Shown piece after piece: positions 37,787-47,190 of a DNA stretch of 64,000 nt. This stretch comes from Motilimonas cestriensis (GTDB lineage: Bacteria > Pseudomonadota > Gammaproteobacteria > Enterobacterales > CBDFNC01). The notes beneath the pieces were generated by a model. It made no database searches and was not told the DNA's origin. It saw only the letters and a program-made list of their open reading frames with translations. The stretch covers positions 62,001 to 126,000 of the forward strand of contig NZ_JAIMJA010000007.1 of assembly GCF_021295315.1 (NCBI RefSeq), read 5' to 3'. How positions within the stretch are numbered: the first letter of the stretch is position 1; each line of letters starts with the position of its first letter. A program made the translations under genes and the position numbers.

Positions 37787-38329
37787 ATGAGTAACTTAAA
37801 AAACACGTTTCATTGTGCTTTACTACTAGTAGTGACTGCAACCTGTTCACAAGCTAACGCTGCAGAAGAAAACGACAGCTTTGATGTGAAATTGTTAAAA
37901 ACGAAAAGCTATTTGCTTAACTTGCCTACTGCTACCTACCGCGATCTATCCACTACTTTTGCGCAGCTATACAATAAAACCTTACTCACCACCGATATTA
38001 CTAACAGCGCGTTTAACGATACCACGCTTTATGATTTAGTGGCTTTTCCACTCCTATCTACGCCAACCAACAATCTTCAGTTTGAAGTATTTGGTCAGTT
38101 ATACGATAAAAAGAACATTGCCTATAGCCAAATGTCCCACTCTCACGCCATGTATGAGTTTTACAGTCAAAATAAACAAATAAATCAAAAGAAAGAAAAT
38201 GTTGCGGTAGGCTTTGGCATGAGCTTTGACCTCGAGAAAGATGTGCAAGTTAAAACCCTTTACAGTACTGGACAAATCCCAGGTTATGGCGACAGCCAAT
38301 TGAGCCTTGGTGTTGAAGTTAAGTACTAA
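37787..38329 (+). CDS. Secreted or outer-membrane protein of unknown function
   Basis: 180 aa from ATG 37787, which has GGAGAG 6 nt upstream; an upstream in-frame ATG at 37766 overlaps that site. Clear signal peptide (CSQANA-AEEN). The C-terminal half alternates polar and hydrophobic residues (VAVGFGMSFDLEKDVQVKTL) and ends in Tyr (LGVEVKY), like a small outer-membrane beta-barrel or periplasmic protein. Family not recognised. It stands alone ahead of lrgA. Confidence 0.65.
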   Translation: MSNLKNTFHCALLLVVTATCSQANAAEENDSFDVKLLKTKSYLLNLPTATYRDLSTTFAQLYNKTLLTTDITNSAFNDTTLYDLVAFPLLSTPTNNLQFEVFGQLYDKKNIAYSQMSHSHAMYEFYSQNKQINQKKENVAVGFGMSFDLEKDVQVKTLYSTGQIPGYGDSQLSLGVEVKY

Positions 38330-38493
38330 ATTCGTTAAATCTTGAACGGTTAAATATTGTCCGAACCTCGCAAAGCTTACACCCTCAACCCAACTCGACA
38401 GTGTTTGTATCGCCTGATTTACTTATAATCGGGTCGCTTAGCGGCCAAGACTCTTATACAATCTCCTCTCCCTTCGTTGATAGACGCTATTTT

Positions 38494-38841
38494 ATGTTTT
38501 CAATTATCCGAGCATTTGCCATCATTTTAATAGCCCTACTGGGCGGGAAGGCGATTGCTTATTTACTCCCATTTAGTTTTCCTGCCAGTATTATTGGTAT
38601 GTTATTACTGTTTATTGCGTTTAATACTGGTCTTATTAAGGTGCACTGGGTTCAGTCTGGTGCACACTATTTGTTAACTTACATGGCCTTGCTGTTTATT
38701 CCCATTGGTGTGGGCTTAATTAATTATTTTGATTTAGTGATTACACAATGGCCGGCCTTGTTGGCCAGTATTACCTTTGGCACTCTGATTGTGATGGCGA
38801 TTGTTGGCCATGTTTTTCAACGATTTAATCCAAGAGACTAG
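38494..38841 (+). CDS. lrgA: CidA/LrgA family membrane protein
   Basis: 115 aa from ATG 38494; an in-frame GTG at 38401 would add 31 residues that do not fit the family. Four hydrophobic helices with LPFSFPASIIGMLLLFIAF and LLFIPIGVGLINYF, the CidA/LrgA signature. The partner LrgB follows after 3 nt. LrgAB is thought to be holin-like or, in some Gram-positives, a pyruvate transporter. A TATAAT box at 38424-38429 may be its promoter. Confidence 0.88.
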   Translation: MFSIIRAFAIILIALLGGKAIAYLLPFSFPASIIGMLLLFIAFNTGLIKVHWVQSGAHYLLTYMALLFIPIGVGLINYFDLVITQWPALLASITFGTLIVMAIVGHVFQRFNPRD

Positions 38842-38844
38842 ATT

Positions 38845-39531
38845 ATGTTTTGGTTAGCGCTCCCCCTTACCTTGCTGTGTTTTTTCAGCTTTCGAAAACT
38901 CTATCAATTGTTTCCCTTTCCGCTGTTCAACCCAGTATTATTGTCATTACTAAGCTTAATTGCGCTGCTTGTTATCCTTGATATTCCCTATACCGATTAT
39001 GCAACGGGCAGCGCCCCACTTTCTTGGTTGCTTGAGCCAGCAGTGGTCGCCCTTGCTTTACCGCTATATCAACAAGCGCAACAAATTCGTAAGCAGTTGA
39101 AGCCCATATTTATTGCCTGCACCATTGGCGTAACATCATCATTATTGATCGTTATTCCATTGGCCTGGGTAATGGGAGCCGACCAAAGTGTGATCGCATC
39201 ATTAGCGCCGCAATCCGTCACAACACCTGTTGCAATGGGTATCACCCAATCTCTGGGTGGCATCCCCGCACTAACAGCTGCAGTCGTCATTATTGTCGGC
39301 ATCGTCGGCGCGGCTTTTGGTTTACCTTTTTTAAATCGAATAGGTGTGAAAGATGACGCATCACAAGGCTTGGCGATGGGCGCAGCCGCTCATGCACTTG
39401 GCACTGCGCGAGCCATAGAGCACAGCGAACAACACGGTGCTTACTCGTCCTTAGCCCTCATTTTATGTGCTGTGCTAATGGCATTTCTTGCACCACTGAT
39501 TTTTGCTTTCTACATGCTTTTTTTACCTTAA
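38845..39531 (+). CDS. lrgB: LrgB family membrane protein
   Basis: 228 aa, multi-pass membrane protein with the LrgB hallmarks LAPQSVTTPVAMGI and AMGAAAHALGTARA. Starts 3 nt after lrgA, so the two are coupled. Cytidine deaminase follows after 18 nt. The lrgA-lrgB-cdd order recurs in Vibrio and Shewanella relatives as I remember, suggesting a metabolic (nucleoside or small-acid transport) rather than a lysis role; this is inference. Confidence 0.9.
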   Translation: MFWLALPLTLLCFFSFRKLYQLFPFPLFNPVLLSLLSLIALLVILDIPYTDYATGSAPLSWLLEPAVVALALPLYQQAQQIRKQLKPIFIACTIGVTSSLLIVIPLAWVMGADQSVIASLAPQSVTTPVAMGITQSLGGIPALTAAVVIIVGIVGAAFGLPFLNRIGVKDDASQGLAMGAAAHALGTARAIEHSEQHGAYSSLALILCAVLMAFLAPLIFAFYMLFLP

Positions 39532-39549
39532 CAATTTTCGAGGTAGTCA

Positions 39550-40425
39550 ATGAACAATACTCGCTTAACTCAGGCTTTAGCCACTCTGACACCGGACGTC
39601 GCGCTAGCGCTAACCACCTCGCTTGGTCAGCAAGGTTTTACCGGCAAGATCCCTGCCAGTATTATTACGCCAGTACTGAACCAACCAGAAAAACTGATGC
39701 CATGGCTTACCTTTGCCGCGCAATTTGCTATCACCCCAGTATCAAACTTCAACGTTGGCGCGTTGGTCATCGGCAATAGCGGCGCTGCATACATAGGCGC
39801 GAATATGGAGTTCGCTGGTCAAGCCTTAAGTCAAAGTGTCCATGGTGAGCAAGCGGCAATAAACAATGCTTGGTTGCATGGTGAAACAGGCATTAGCCAT
39901 TTGTTTGTTAACGCCAGCCCATGCGGCCACTGCCGCCAATTTATTCGCGAAATTGCTCAGCATCAACAATTACAAGTTTATGTGCTAGGTAAAGATAAAA
40001 TTGCGTTCAACCAACTTCTGCCCGACAGCTTTGGCCCAGATGATTTAGGTAATAAGTTTGCGTTATTTGAACAGCCGCAACAGGTATTCGTAGCGTCTGA
40101 GCAAAGCCCTGTTATCGACGAAATTGTTGAACATGCCAACGCAAGTTATGCGCCTTACACCGGTTACTATCACGCTATTGGACTGATCACATCTGACGAT
40201 CAGCTATTCGTTGGTCGATATGCAGAAAACGTTGCTTACAACCCAAGCTTGCCCGCGCTGCAATCAGCGCTATCTCAGCTACGGTTTACCGGCTATGACG
40301 TTACTGATATTAAACGCAGTATTTTGGTTCATAAAACTGGACAAAATATTGATATGGCACAACATTATTCAAGCCTATTGAGACAGCTCAATGCCCTTAA
40401 TTTAGACTTGGTCGAACTCAGTTAA
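39550..40425 (+). CDS. cdd: Cytidine deaminase
   Basis: 291 aa, two-domain dimeric (E. coli-type) cytidine deaminase converting cytidine and deoxycytidine to uridine forms. The catalytic domain has HGE at 98-100 (Glu100 catalytic) and the zinc ligands His98, Cys125 and Cys128 in SPCGHCRQF. The C-terminal domain is degenerate, as in E. coli. A GAGGT site precedes the ATG. Operon with lrgAB; PurT follows 61 bp later on the same strand. Confidence 0.96.
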   Translation: MNNTRLTQALATLTPDVALALTTSLGQQGFTGKIPASIITPVLNQPEKLMPWLTFAAQFAITPVSNFNVGALVIGNSGAAYIGANMEFAGQALSQSVHGEQAAINNAWLHGETGISHLFVNASPCGHCRQFIREIAQHQQLQVYVLGKDKIAFNQLLPDSFGPDDLGNKFALFEQPQQVFVASEQSPVIDEIVEHANASYAPYTGYYHAIGLITSDDQLFVGRYAENVAYNPSLPALQSALSQLRFTGYDVTDIKRSILVHKTGQNIDMAQHYSSLLRQLNALNLDLVELS

Positions 40426-40486
40426 TGCTACAAATAATGGATTAATCCAGATAAAATACACACAATTTTCACAAGGGATAATACAA

Positions 40487-41665
40487 ATGATAGGCACCGC
40501 AAACAGTACCAATGCCACGCGCGCGTTATTATTAGGCTCTGGAGAGCTTGGCAAGGAAGTTGCTATAGAACTACAACGTTTTGGCATTGAAGTGATCGCC
40601 TTAGACCGCTATGAAAACGCGCCAGCAATGCAAGTTGCGCATCGCGCATACACCGTCGATATGCTTGATGGTAACAGTATCGAAGCCATTATCGAGCAAG
40701 AAAAACCAGATTTTATTATCCCCGAAATTGAAGCCATAGCGACCAGCAAATTGATCGAGCTTGAAGAAAAAGGATTTAACGTGGTGCCTACAGCACGCGC
40801 CACGTCTTTAACCATGGATCGAGAAGGCATTCGTCGCTTAGCCGCTGAAGATTTAAATGTGCCTACCTCGCCTTATCAGTTTGTCGATAACAAGGCTGAT
40901 TTTGACCAAGCCATAGCTGAAATTGGTTTGCCGTGCGTGGTCAAGCCGGTGATGAGTAGTTCAGGCAAAGGTCAAAGTGTAATCCGTGAAGACTTTGATA
41001 TTGATATCGCTTGGACCTACGCCCAAGAAGGCGGGCGTGCGGGCAAAGGTAAAGTGATTGTTGAAGGTTTTGTACCATTTGATTATGAAATCACCCTGCT
41101 AACCATTCGCGCTGTTGACGGTATCCACTTTTGCGCCCCGATTGGCCATCGTCAAAAAGACGGCGATTACCGTGAATCTTGGCAGCCACAAATCATGGCT
41201 GACTACGTACTCGAAAAAGCACAAGCCATGGCTGCAAAAGTGGTCGACAACTTAGGTGGCTATGGCCTGTTTGGCGTTGAGCTGTTTATAAAAGGCGAAG
41301 ACGTTTACTTCAGCGAAGTCTCACCACGCCCTCATGACACCGGCATGGTCACTATGATCTCACAAGATTTGTCGGAATTTGCCTTACACGTACGCGCTAT
41401 TTTAGGCCTGCCTATTGGGGAAATAACTCAATACGGACCAGCCGCATCGAGTGTGATCATGGGCGAAGGCTATTCTCACAATATTCGTTTTAACAATGTC
41501 GCAGAGGCATTGGAGCAAGTGAAAGGCGCGCAAATTCGCTTATTTGGTAAGCCAGAAATTGCAGGAGGACGTCGTTTAGGTGTGGCGCTGTGTCGCGGTG
41601 AGAGTACCGATCACGCGGTCGAATTAGCTAAATCTGTGTCCGATAAAGTGAAAATTAATTACTAA
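40487..41665 (+). CDS. purT: Formate-dependent phosphoribosylglycinamide formyltransferase
   Basis: 392 aa, ATP-grasp enzyme that formylates GAR with formate and ATP in purine synthesis, bypassing folate-dependent PurN. Hallmarks: [39 protein letters not shown] (ATP loop), [25 protein letters not shown]. Length matches E. coli PurT (392). AAGGGA lies 8 nt upstream of the ATG. I found no clear PurR box in the 61-bp upstream gap. Confidence 0.97.
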   Translation: MIGTANSTNATRALLLGSGELGKEVAIELQRFGIEVIALDRYENAPAMQVAHRAYTVDMLDGNSIEAIIEQEKPDFIIPEIEAIATSKLIELEEKGFNVVPTARATSLTMDREGIRRLAAEDLNVPTSPYQFVDNKADFDQAIAEIGLPCVVKPVMSSSGKGQSVIREDFDIDIAWTYAQEGGRAGKGKVIVEGFVPFDYEITLLTIRAVDGIHFCAPIGHRQKDGDYRESWQPQIMADYVLEKAQAMAAKVVDNLGGYGLFGVELFIKGEDVYFSEVSPRPHDTGMVTMISQDLSEFALHVRAILGLPIGEITQYGPAASSVIMGEGYSHNIRFNNVAEALEQVKGAQIRLFGKPEIAGGRRLGVALCRGESTDHAVELAKSVSDKVKINY

Positions 41666-41680
41666 TTTTACTTTATCCAG

Positions 41681-41713
41681 CGTGCCGATTGCGTGACATC
41701 ATCAATCGGCACG
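41681..41713. terminator. Hairpin between purT and GH18-like gene
   Basis: CGTGCCGATTG / CAATCGGCACG, a perfect 11-bp stem between convergent genes; no clear U-run on either side. Confidence 0.6.
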
Positions 41714-41737
41714 GTAACTCAATCCATTAACTGGCAA

Positions 41738-42976
41738 TCACAACTCTACAGGATTTTCTAACATCCCCAGTGCTTTGGCTGCGTGTAAAAACACATCACT
41801 GGTTTGACTAAAATGCCGTTCCCCTTGATTGTCATATTCCGGTACAAAGTCCGAATCGTCCTGACAAGGGCTTGAATAACTCCAAAAGCTAGCGCCGTCT
41901 TGGGGGCGACCAAACTCAGCAATGTAGCCGTACAAATAACCTAACCGCTTTGGTGTGTAAGCAAATTGTGGCCAAGCCTCTTTACCGACATGACAGCCAT
42001 GAGCAATAGCAAAGCCGGGTTGATTAAAACGGGCTAAATATTCCGACACACTGCGATGCGCTTCGTAACATAATACGCGTGCTAATACGTTAGCGGTGCC
42101 CATGTTATAAGCCTGATAAATCACCAAATCTAGCATATGACCAATCAGTGGATAGCGCTGCGCTGATATTGAGTCTTCATTTTTTGCTAAGAACACTTCA
42201 GCCATTTTACCGGTAGACGGAAAATCAAAGGCACTGGCAACAGTACCAACATGGCAATGCCCTGCTTGGCGGTATGTCGATGATTGGCCCATCTCGCCCA
42301 AAGCGAGCTCTTGCTCTTGTTCATCAGGTGCAATCAAACTGGCTAAGTTGCGTATCACTGAGTTGCAATTCTCACTCAATAACGAAAAGTGTGAGGCATC
42401 AAAACGAAGTAAATTAGGCTCAGTTATCTCAAGATGTTGATAAACGTCCTGCCCACCTAATAGGCCAACACCAGTTGGCGCACAACTAAGCATGTAATGC
42501 TGCTGAGTGATGGCGGTTTGCTTATCTAACGCAGCGCGAAAACCAATAATTATTTCTTGATAACGTTTTATTTGCGCCGCCGTTGCGGTCATTAAGCCCG
42601 CTGGCTCATAATCTATGTCAATGCCATCGAGTCCTAAACTGGCCACCAGCAAGGCAATATTGTCATATTGTGCATCATCAAATTCACCGCCTATTTCACC
42701 GCCAACCGAGATCAGCACTTTTTGGCCATGGGCTTGCTCAATACAAGCTTTTAACTGTTTTAAGGTTTCACCTGTGCTTAAGTTAGCGGCTTCGCCTTCA
42801 AAAAAAATGTCGCTGATCGGCGCGTTCAAATCACCATCAAATTGCAGCTGAGGCGAAACAAAAGACAAAATAATGTGGCTAATATAATCAGGCACACTGG
42901 CAAGCTTACTGTGCGCAGGTTTGTGCCAGTTAAGCTGAGTTTGCCACATGGGGAAATACGTGATTTGAATAGCCAT
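41738..42976 (-). CDS. GH18-family glycoside hydrolase-like protein without signal peptide
   Basis: 412 aa from ATG 42976; an in-frame TTG ten codons earlier is not convincing. The GH18 active-site motif DxxDxDxE is intact (DGIDIDYE, 117-124, catalytic Glu124), preceded by KVLISVGGE and followed by SCAPTG and a Trp-containing end strand (FWSYSSP). No signal peptide or membrane helix, so it appears cytoplasmic, unlike most bacterial chitinases. No chitin-binding module. It could act on imported chito-oligosaccharides or intracellular glycans, or be exported by another route. Stand-alone gene. Confidence 0.82.
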   Translation of the reverse strand: MAIQITYFPMWQTQLNWHKPAHSKLASVPDYISHIILSFVSPQLQFDGDLNAPISDIFFEGEAANLSTGETLKQLKACIEQAHGQKVLISVGGEIGGEFDDAQYDNIALLVASLGLDGIDIDYEPAGLMTATAAQIKRYQEIIIGFRAALDKQTAITQQHYMLSCAPTGVGLLGGQDVYQHLEITEPNLLRFDASHFSLLSENCNSVIRNLASLIAPDEQEQELALGEMGQSSTYRQAGHCHVGTVASAFDFPSTGKMAEVFLAKNEDSISAQRYPLIGHMLDLVIYQAYNMGTANVLARVLCYEAHRSVSEYLARFNQPGFAIAHGCHVGKEAWPQFAYTPKRLGYLYGYIAEFGRPQDGASFWSYSSPCQDDSDFVPEYDNQGERHFSQTSDVFLHAAKALGMLENPVEL

Positions 42977-43259
42977 AAAGGTCTCGAAGAATACTAATAA
43001 GGACAAATTATATTACTCAGGCCAAGTGAAAACACAAGTTACCGGATCACAACCCTCACGTTTGGTAAAAGTTTAAACTTGAGCTGTCAAAGCAACTGTA
43101 TGCAAAGGGCCTAATCAAAAAGGTGATCGGATTAAAATTTATACAACAAAATATTCTAGAACCATTAAATCATGATCTAGATTAATAAATGACGAATAGA
43201 GGTGCTTTTAAGATGAGACAGCTGTAACCACACAGCCACATTTAACAAGGATGAAGATC

Positions 43260-43340
43260 ATGGCTAAATTACAAACTCAGTTTTTTGTTGCCGTTGTTAT
43301 ATTAACCATCACCGCGGTGTATCTGATGTATCACCTATAG
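43260..43340 (+). CDS. Tiny membrane protein, 26 aa
   Basis: ATG GCT AAA to TAG encodes 26 residues: MAKLQTQ followed by a single hydrophobic helix (FFVAVVILTITAVYLMYHL). AAGG lies 9 nt upstream of this ATG; an in-frame ATG three codons earlier is too close to that site. A hairpin follows 26 nt after the stop. The combination of ribosome site, coherent single-helix protein and downstream hairpin in an otherwise empty 400-bp gap argues for a real small protein. Not recognised. Confidence 0.5.
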   Translation: MAKLQTQFFVAVVILTITAVYLMYHL

Positions 43341-43366
43341 CTTATTGTTAAATTTATATGATTAAT

Positions 43367-43393
43367 ACATGAAGCCAAATATTGGCTTCATGT
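43367..43393. terminator. Bidirectional hairpin
   Basis: ACATGAAGCCAA / TTGGCTTCATGT, a perfect 12-bp stem with loop ATA, between the tiny ORF (+) and mepA (-). On the minus strand a loose AT-rich tract follows. Confidence 0.7.
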
Positions 43394-43413
43394 ACTGGCG
43401 TTACTTGCACAGC

Positions 43414-44301
43414 TTATTTCAACGTACCATTAATCAAATCTTGGCAACGCAGCGGTTTCAGTTTTAGGTTATCTTTATATACTGGTTTTTTCGGTTTTGT
43501 CTTAGTCGTGCTTTTAGCCAGCAACAACTGCTCTTGCTCCTTGGCTTTTTCTTGCTCGGTTTTTGGTTTTGGCCACCAAGAATATAATTCTTTACCGCAA
43601 CCATCCCCAGGTGGTGGCGGCAATTGTGCGGTACATGAATCATCACCCTTCGGGCAATTTAACCTTACGTGCATGTGATAATTATGCCCAAACCAAGGTC
43701 TGACTTTACGTAACCAATCACGGCCATCAGGCCAATCGGCTTTACATAACGTTTCTTTGATCACTGGATGAACAAAAATGCGTGCTACCCGTTTGTCACT
43801 GGCGGCCAACTCGACCATTTTGGCGTGCTCGTCAGTCCATTTTTGCGCTTTGATTTTATAATTTTTCATGTCTACAACGTTATAAGGAGACAACTTCTCA
43901 CGCGCTTTACGGCTGTATTGTTTATCACCAATACGCAGCCAAATATCCGCATCTAATCCCGTTTGATGACTGGCATGGCCAGAAGTAAAGCGCCCACCTC
44001 GAGCCATCGACATATCGCCAATCAACAAATCACCATGTCCAAGGCGCTTGTTTTCTTTCGCTAGTTCAACTAAATAATCAACCATCACCGGGTTAGCGTA
44101 ATAACGCTCGCGTGAGGTGCGAATAACTTGATAACCATCGCCCTCTAATGGCAACGCCTCTCCGCCCACTAAACAACCATTAGCATAGCTGCCAATTGAA
44201 CTTGCTGGGCCAGTAGCAGGCTCTGCAAACTTTTCCCATGGATTGGCAGCCAATGCCGCTGTACTGAATACTAAACTGATAATTGCGCCAATAAATCTCA
44301 T
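43414..44301 (-). CDS. mepA: Penicillin-insensitive murein endopeptidase MepA
   Basis: 295 aa, periplasmic LAS-family zinc peptidase that cuts D-Ala-mDAP cross-links in peptidoglycan. Signal peptide ends ALA-ANPW. Zinc and catalytic motifs: RGGRFTSGHASHQTGLDADI (His and Asp ligands) and HNYHMHVRLNCP. The C-terminal tail after GCGKELYSWWPKP is Lys/Gln-rich and longer than in E. coli. Start has AGGGAAG upstream. Single gene, divergent from cinA. Confidence 0.95.
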   Translation of the reverse strand: MRFIGAIISLVFSTAALAANPWEKFAEPATGPASSIGSYANGCLVGGEALPLEGDGYQVIRTSRERYYANPVMVDYLVELAKENKRLGHGDLLIGDMSMARGGRFTSGHASHQTGLDADIWLRIGDKQYSRKAREKLSPYNVVDMKNYKIKAQKWTDEHAKMVELAASDKRVARIFVHPVIKETLCKADWPDGRDWLRKVRPWFGHNYHMHVRLNCPKGDDSCTAQLPPPPGDGCGKELYSWWPKPKTEQEKAKEQEQLLLAKSTTKTKPKKPVYKDNLKLKPLRCQDLINGTLK

Positions 44302-44455
44302 ACAACTTCCCTATGAATGCGGTCCCGGACAATGCGAGCGGCTAAAGTTGATAACAAGTTTAGCAATCAATTAACCCTAACTGTATTAATACTTGCTATC
44401 ACTCGCTAATTAATTAATCTAAAAGCATATTTAGTTACGCTAATTTGAGAACGGC

Positions 44456-45730
44456 ATGAAAATAGAAATTATAAGCACGGGCGATGAGCTGATCACGGGA
44501 CAGATCTTAGACACTAACGCTAACTGGCTTTGCCAGCAGCTATTTAGCCAAGGTTTACAACCGCAAAGATTACATACCGTTGCAGATAATTTAAACGATT
44601 TGGTCACCTTGTTTACCGAAGCATCACAGCGCAGCGATATTGTCTTGGTCAATGGCGGTTTAGGGCCAACCAGCGATGATTTATCAGCGCAAGCAGCAGC
44701 GGCAGCGATGCACGTGCCGGTTGAGCTAAACCAAGCTTGGCTCGACGTGATGAAGCAAAAATTCGCTGAGCGCGGCCGAGTGATGGCGAAAACCAATATC
44801 AAACAAGCCATGTTGCCCCAAGGTTGTGATGTAATAGACAACGCCAACGGCACCGCGTGTGGCTTTAGTTTCACCTTTAATCAAGCGCGATTTTATTTTA
44901 CGCCGGGCGTACCCCACGAATTTAAGCACATGTTCAGCACCCAAATTTGGCCCGATATTGCCACACGTTTTGCACTGAATAATAAGCTAGTGCAATACAA
45001 GATCACGACCTTTGGTTTGGGTGAGTCAGCCATTGACGCTTTGATTCAAGATGTAACAATCCCAGCGCAACTGCATTTAGGTTATCGCACCGCATCGCCT
45101 GAAATTGAAGTGAAATTAATCAGTTCAGATGCCGATATCATTAAACAAGTCGCGCAACAAATCGAACAAAAACTTGCCGATTACGTGATATTTACCAGTG
45201 ATGAAAGCGACAGCAGCGCAGAGAAAATCCAACACTTAATGCTGGCCAAACAAGCCACGTTAGCATTAGCTGAGTCTTGTACTGGCGGCATGATAGCGTC
45301 AAGTTTAGTTGCCATTGCTGGCAGCTCGGGCTATCTAGACCGCGCCATGGTCACCTACTCTAACCAAGCCAAACAAGATTTAGTGCAAGTCAGCGCTGAT
45401 ACATTATCAAGCCACGGCGCGGTAAGTGAAGCGACTGCGATTGAAATGGCGCAAGGGGCGAAACTATCAGCAAAAAGTGATTATGCATTATCAGTCACCG
45501 GCATTGCCGGCCCAGGTGGCGGCAGTGCGCTAAAACCGGTCGGCACAGTCGCCTTTGCCCTTGCCACACCAACTGAAACCTATAGCCAAATGTTAGTGCT
45601 ACCGGGTAAGAATCGAACCATGACCCGCAAGATTGCCTGCGCCATCGCTCTTGATATGCTGCGCCGTCATCTGCAAGGTTTAGCAGTCTATGGTCATTAT
45701 GATTTTGCGCCAAAATGGCAAGCTCACTAA
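44456..45730 (+). CDS. cinA: CinA family protein (MoCF-like domain plus NMN amidohydrolase)
   Basis: 424 aa. N-terminal molybdopterin-binding-like (COG1058) domain starting IISTGDELITGQILDTNANW, with NGGLGPTSDD; C-terminal PncC domain with LALAESCTGGMIASSL, VTYSNQAK and SVTGIAGPGGGS, which deamidates nicotinamide mononucleotide to NaMN in NAD recycling. Both domains look intact, as in full-length CinA of many bacteria, while E. coli PncC has only the second. Cytoplasmic. Hairpin terminator downstream. Confidence 0.93.
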   Translation: MKIEIISTGDELITGQILDTNANWLCQQLFSQGLQPQRLHTVADNLNDLVTLFTEASQRSDIVLVNGGLGPTSDDLSAQAAAAAMHVPVELNQAWLDVMKQKFAERGRVMAKTNIKQAMLPQGCDVIDNANGTACGFSFTFNQARFYFTPGVPHEFKHMFSTQIWPDIATRFALNNKLVQYKITTFGLGESAIDALIQDVTIPAQLHLGYRTASPEIEVKLISSDADIIKQVAQQIEQKLADYVIFTSDESDSSAEKIQHLMLAKQATLALAESCTGGMIASSLVAIAGSSGYLDRAMVTYSNQAKQDLVQVSADTLSSHGAVSEATAIEMAQGAKLSAKSDYALSVTGIAGPGGGSALKPVGTVAFALATPTETYSQMLVLPGKNRTMTRKIACAIALDMLRRHLQGLAVYGHYDFAPKWQAH

Positions 45731-45818
45731 GCAAAGAAAAAGAGTCTAGCAAAGAAGCTACTCCACCAAGGTGTTTGAAATAAACGTCGTACACCTTGGT
45801 TTGATAGTCTACCGAAAC

Positions 45819-45849
45819 ACCATCGCTGGCGTCCAACGCCAACGATGGT
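45819..45849. terminator. Hairpin between cinA and PRC-barrel gene
   Basis: ACCATCGCTGGCG / CGCCAACGATGGT, a 13-bp stem with one mismatch and 5-nt loop, followed by CTTC; an additional CCAAGGTGT / ACACCTTGG pair lies upstream (about 45769-45799). Confidence 0.65.
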
Positions 45850-45895
45850 CTTCGCAACAGCATTTTAATGCTTAACTCTGTTTCACCTGCTCTCT

Positions 45896-46114
45896 TTAGA
45901 TAGAGACCGTCATGGTCTTACCTTCTTGATCAATCTCTTTAATCGCAATAGGTGACAACAGTACTTTTCGACTGGCTAACCAAGAGCCTGTTTCAACCAC
46001 TAAATACCTAACCGCCCATTGTTTGTCATCAAAATAAAAATCTTTGGTGTGACCGATGTCGCCATCAGTGGCGTTAATGGCAAAATTCTCTAAATCATTG
46101 AGTGAATGTAACAT
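45896..46114 (-). CDS. PRC-barrel domain protein
   Basis: 72 aa forming a single PRC-barrel (DGDIGHTKDFYFDDKQWAVRYLVVETG, here DIGHTKDFYFDD and WAVRYLVVETG as key parts). PRC-barrels occur in RimM and photosynthetic reaction centre H subunits; stand-alone ones are common in stress-related loci. Function unknown. It is divergent from a Crp/Fnr-family gene over 237 bp, so that regulator may control it. Confidence 0.85.
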   Translation of the reverse strand: MLHSLNDLENFAINATDGDIGHTKDFYFDDKQWAVRYLVVETGSWLASRKVLLSPIAIKEIDQEGKTMTVSI

Positions 46115-46351
46115 TATGTTTTTACTACAGATTGAAGAAATAACAAGCAGTAACTCATTACTTGAAAAAGCTCATAACAATCACATTGCGCTTAATCGTC
46201 GTAACAACCTGTTCGTTGTCGCACTTAAGGCATAATAAAATTATTAATGTTATGTCTTCACACTTAACTTTAAGAATCTCTGTTATATTCAAACAGCCAA
46301 ATATCTTCAGTCGTCCCTTAAGGCACCTCAACAAATAAATAAAGGTTGTTC

Positions 46352-47059
46352 ATGAAACTTCCAAATGAGAATAAATTACTCAGAGTGCTGCCCAGTGACA
46401 CCAAAATGCGTTTATTACCGCAGCTAAAACGAATAGCTCTACCTTTAGGGCAAGTTCTCTACGAAGCAGGCCAACATATTGATAATGTGTATTTCCCCAT
46501 CGATAGTATTGTCTCTTTGCTGTACGTATTAGAAGATGGGTCTTCGGCAGAAATATCCGTTGTTGGCAATGAAGGCTTGGTCGGTATTGCCGTATTTATG
46601 GGCGGAGAAAGCACACCAAACCGCGCAATAGTTCAAAGTGCGGGAGACGCTTATAAACTGCCCGCCTCAGTGTTACGCAGTGAGTTTAATAATAACCAGA
46701 GTATCCGAGCATTGCTGTTACGCTATACCCAGACCCTAATAGCCCAAATGGCACAAACGGCGGTGTGTAACAGACATCACTCTATTGATCAGCAACTATG
46801 TCGTTGGTTATTGCTGTCGTTAGACCGGCTAGCAACCAATAACCTCACCATGACCCAAGAGTTAATCGCCAATATGTTAGGGGTAAGACGAGAAGGCGTA
46901 ACGGAAGCCGCGGGTAAATTACAAAAGCTTGGCGTAATAAACTATAAGCGCGGCCACATTACCGTGACTAATAGAGAAAAACTTGAAGAGCTCTGCTGCG
47001 AATGCTACGCCGTAGTAAAAAGTGAAACCGACCGCCTTGAAGCGTATTTACCGCAATAA
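46352..47059 (+). CDS. Crp/Fnr-family transcriptional regulator
   Basis: 235 aa from ATG 46352 with AAAGG 7 nt upstream; a TTG two codons earlier is rejected. Cyclic-nucleotide-binding-like beta-barrel (about 25-120) with LGQVLYEAGQHIDNVYFPIDSIVSLL, then a helical linker and Crp-type winged HTH (MTQELIANMLGVRREGVTEAAGKL). No Fnr-type N-terminal Cys cluster; the cAMP-binding residues are not conserved in an obvious way, so the signal is unknown. Members of this subgroup often respond to stress. Divergent from the PRC-barrel gene. Confidence 0.88.
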   Translation: MKLPNENKLLRVLPSDTKMRLLPQLKRIALPLGQVLYEAGQHIDNVYFPIDSIVSLLYVLEDGSSAEISVVGNEGLVGIAVFMGGESTPNRAIVQSAGDAYKLPASVLRSEFNNNQSIRALLLRYTQTLIAQMAQTAVCNRHHSIDQQLCRWLLLSLDRLATNNLTMTQELIANMLGVRREGVTEAAGKLQKLGVINYKRGHITVTNREKLEELCCECYAVVKSETDRLEAYLPQ

Positions 47060-47190
47060 CTTCCCAACAATACCTTGTTAATACTTATTCAATAAACCTA
47101 TTAGGCAATGGTTACAATTAGCCATTACCCGTCGGTTTTCGTGCTAGTGTTACATGCAAAGGAACAATCGCAATCAAGCAGATTAAATTA

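Noticed and set aside
43414-43678. 98-codon plus-strand frame opposite the end of mepA
   Set aside because: Entirely antisense to a well-supported gene.
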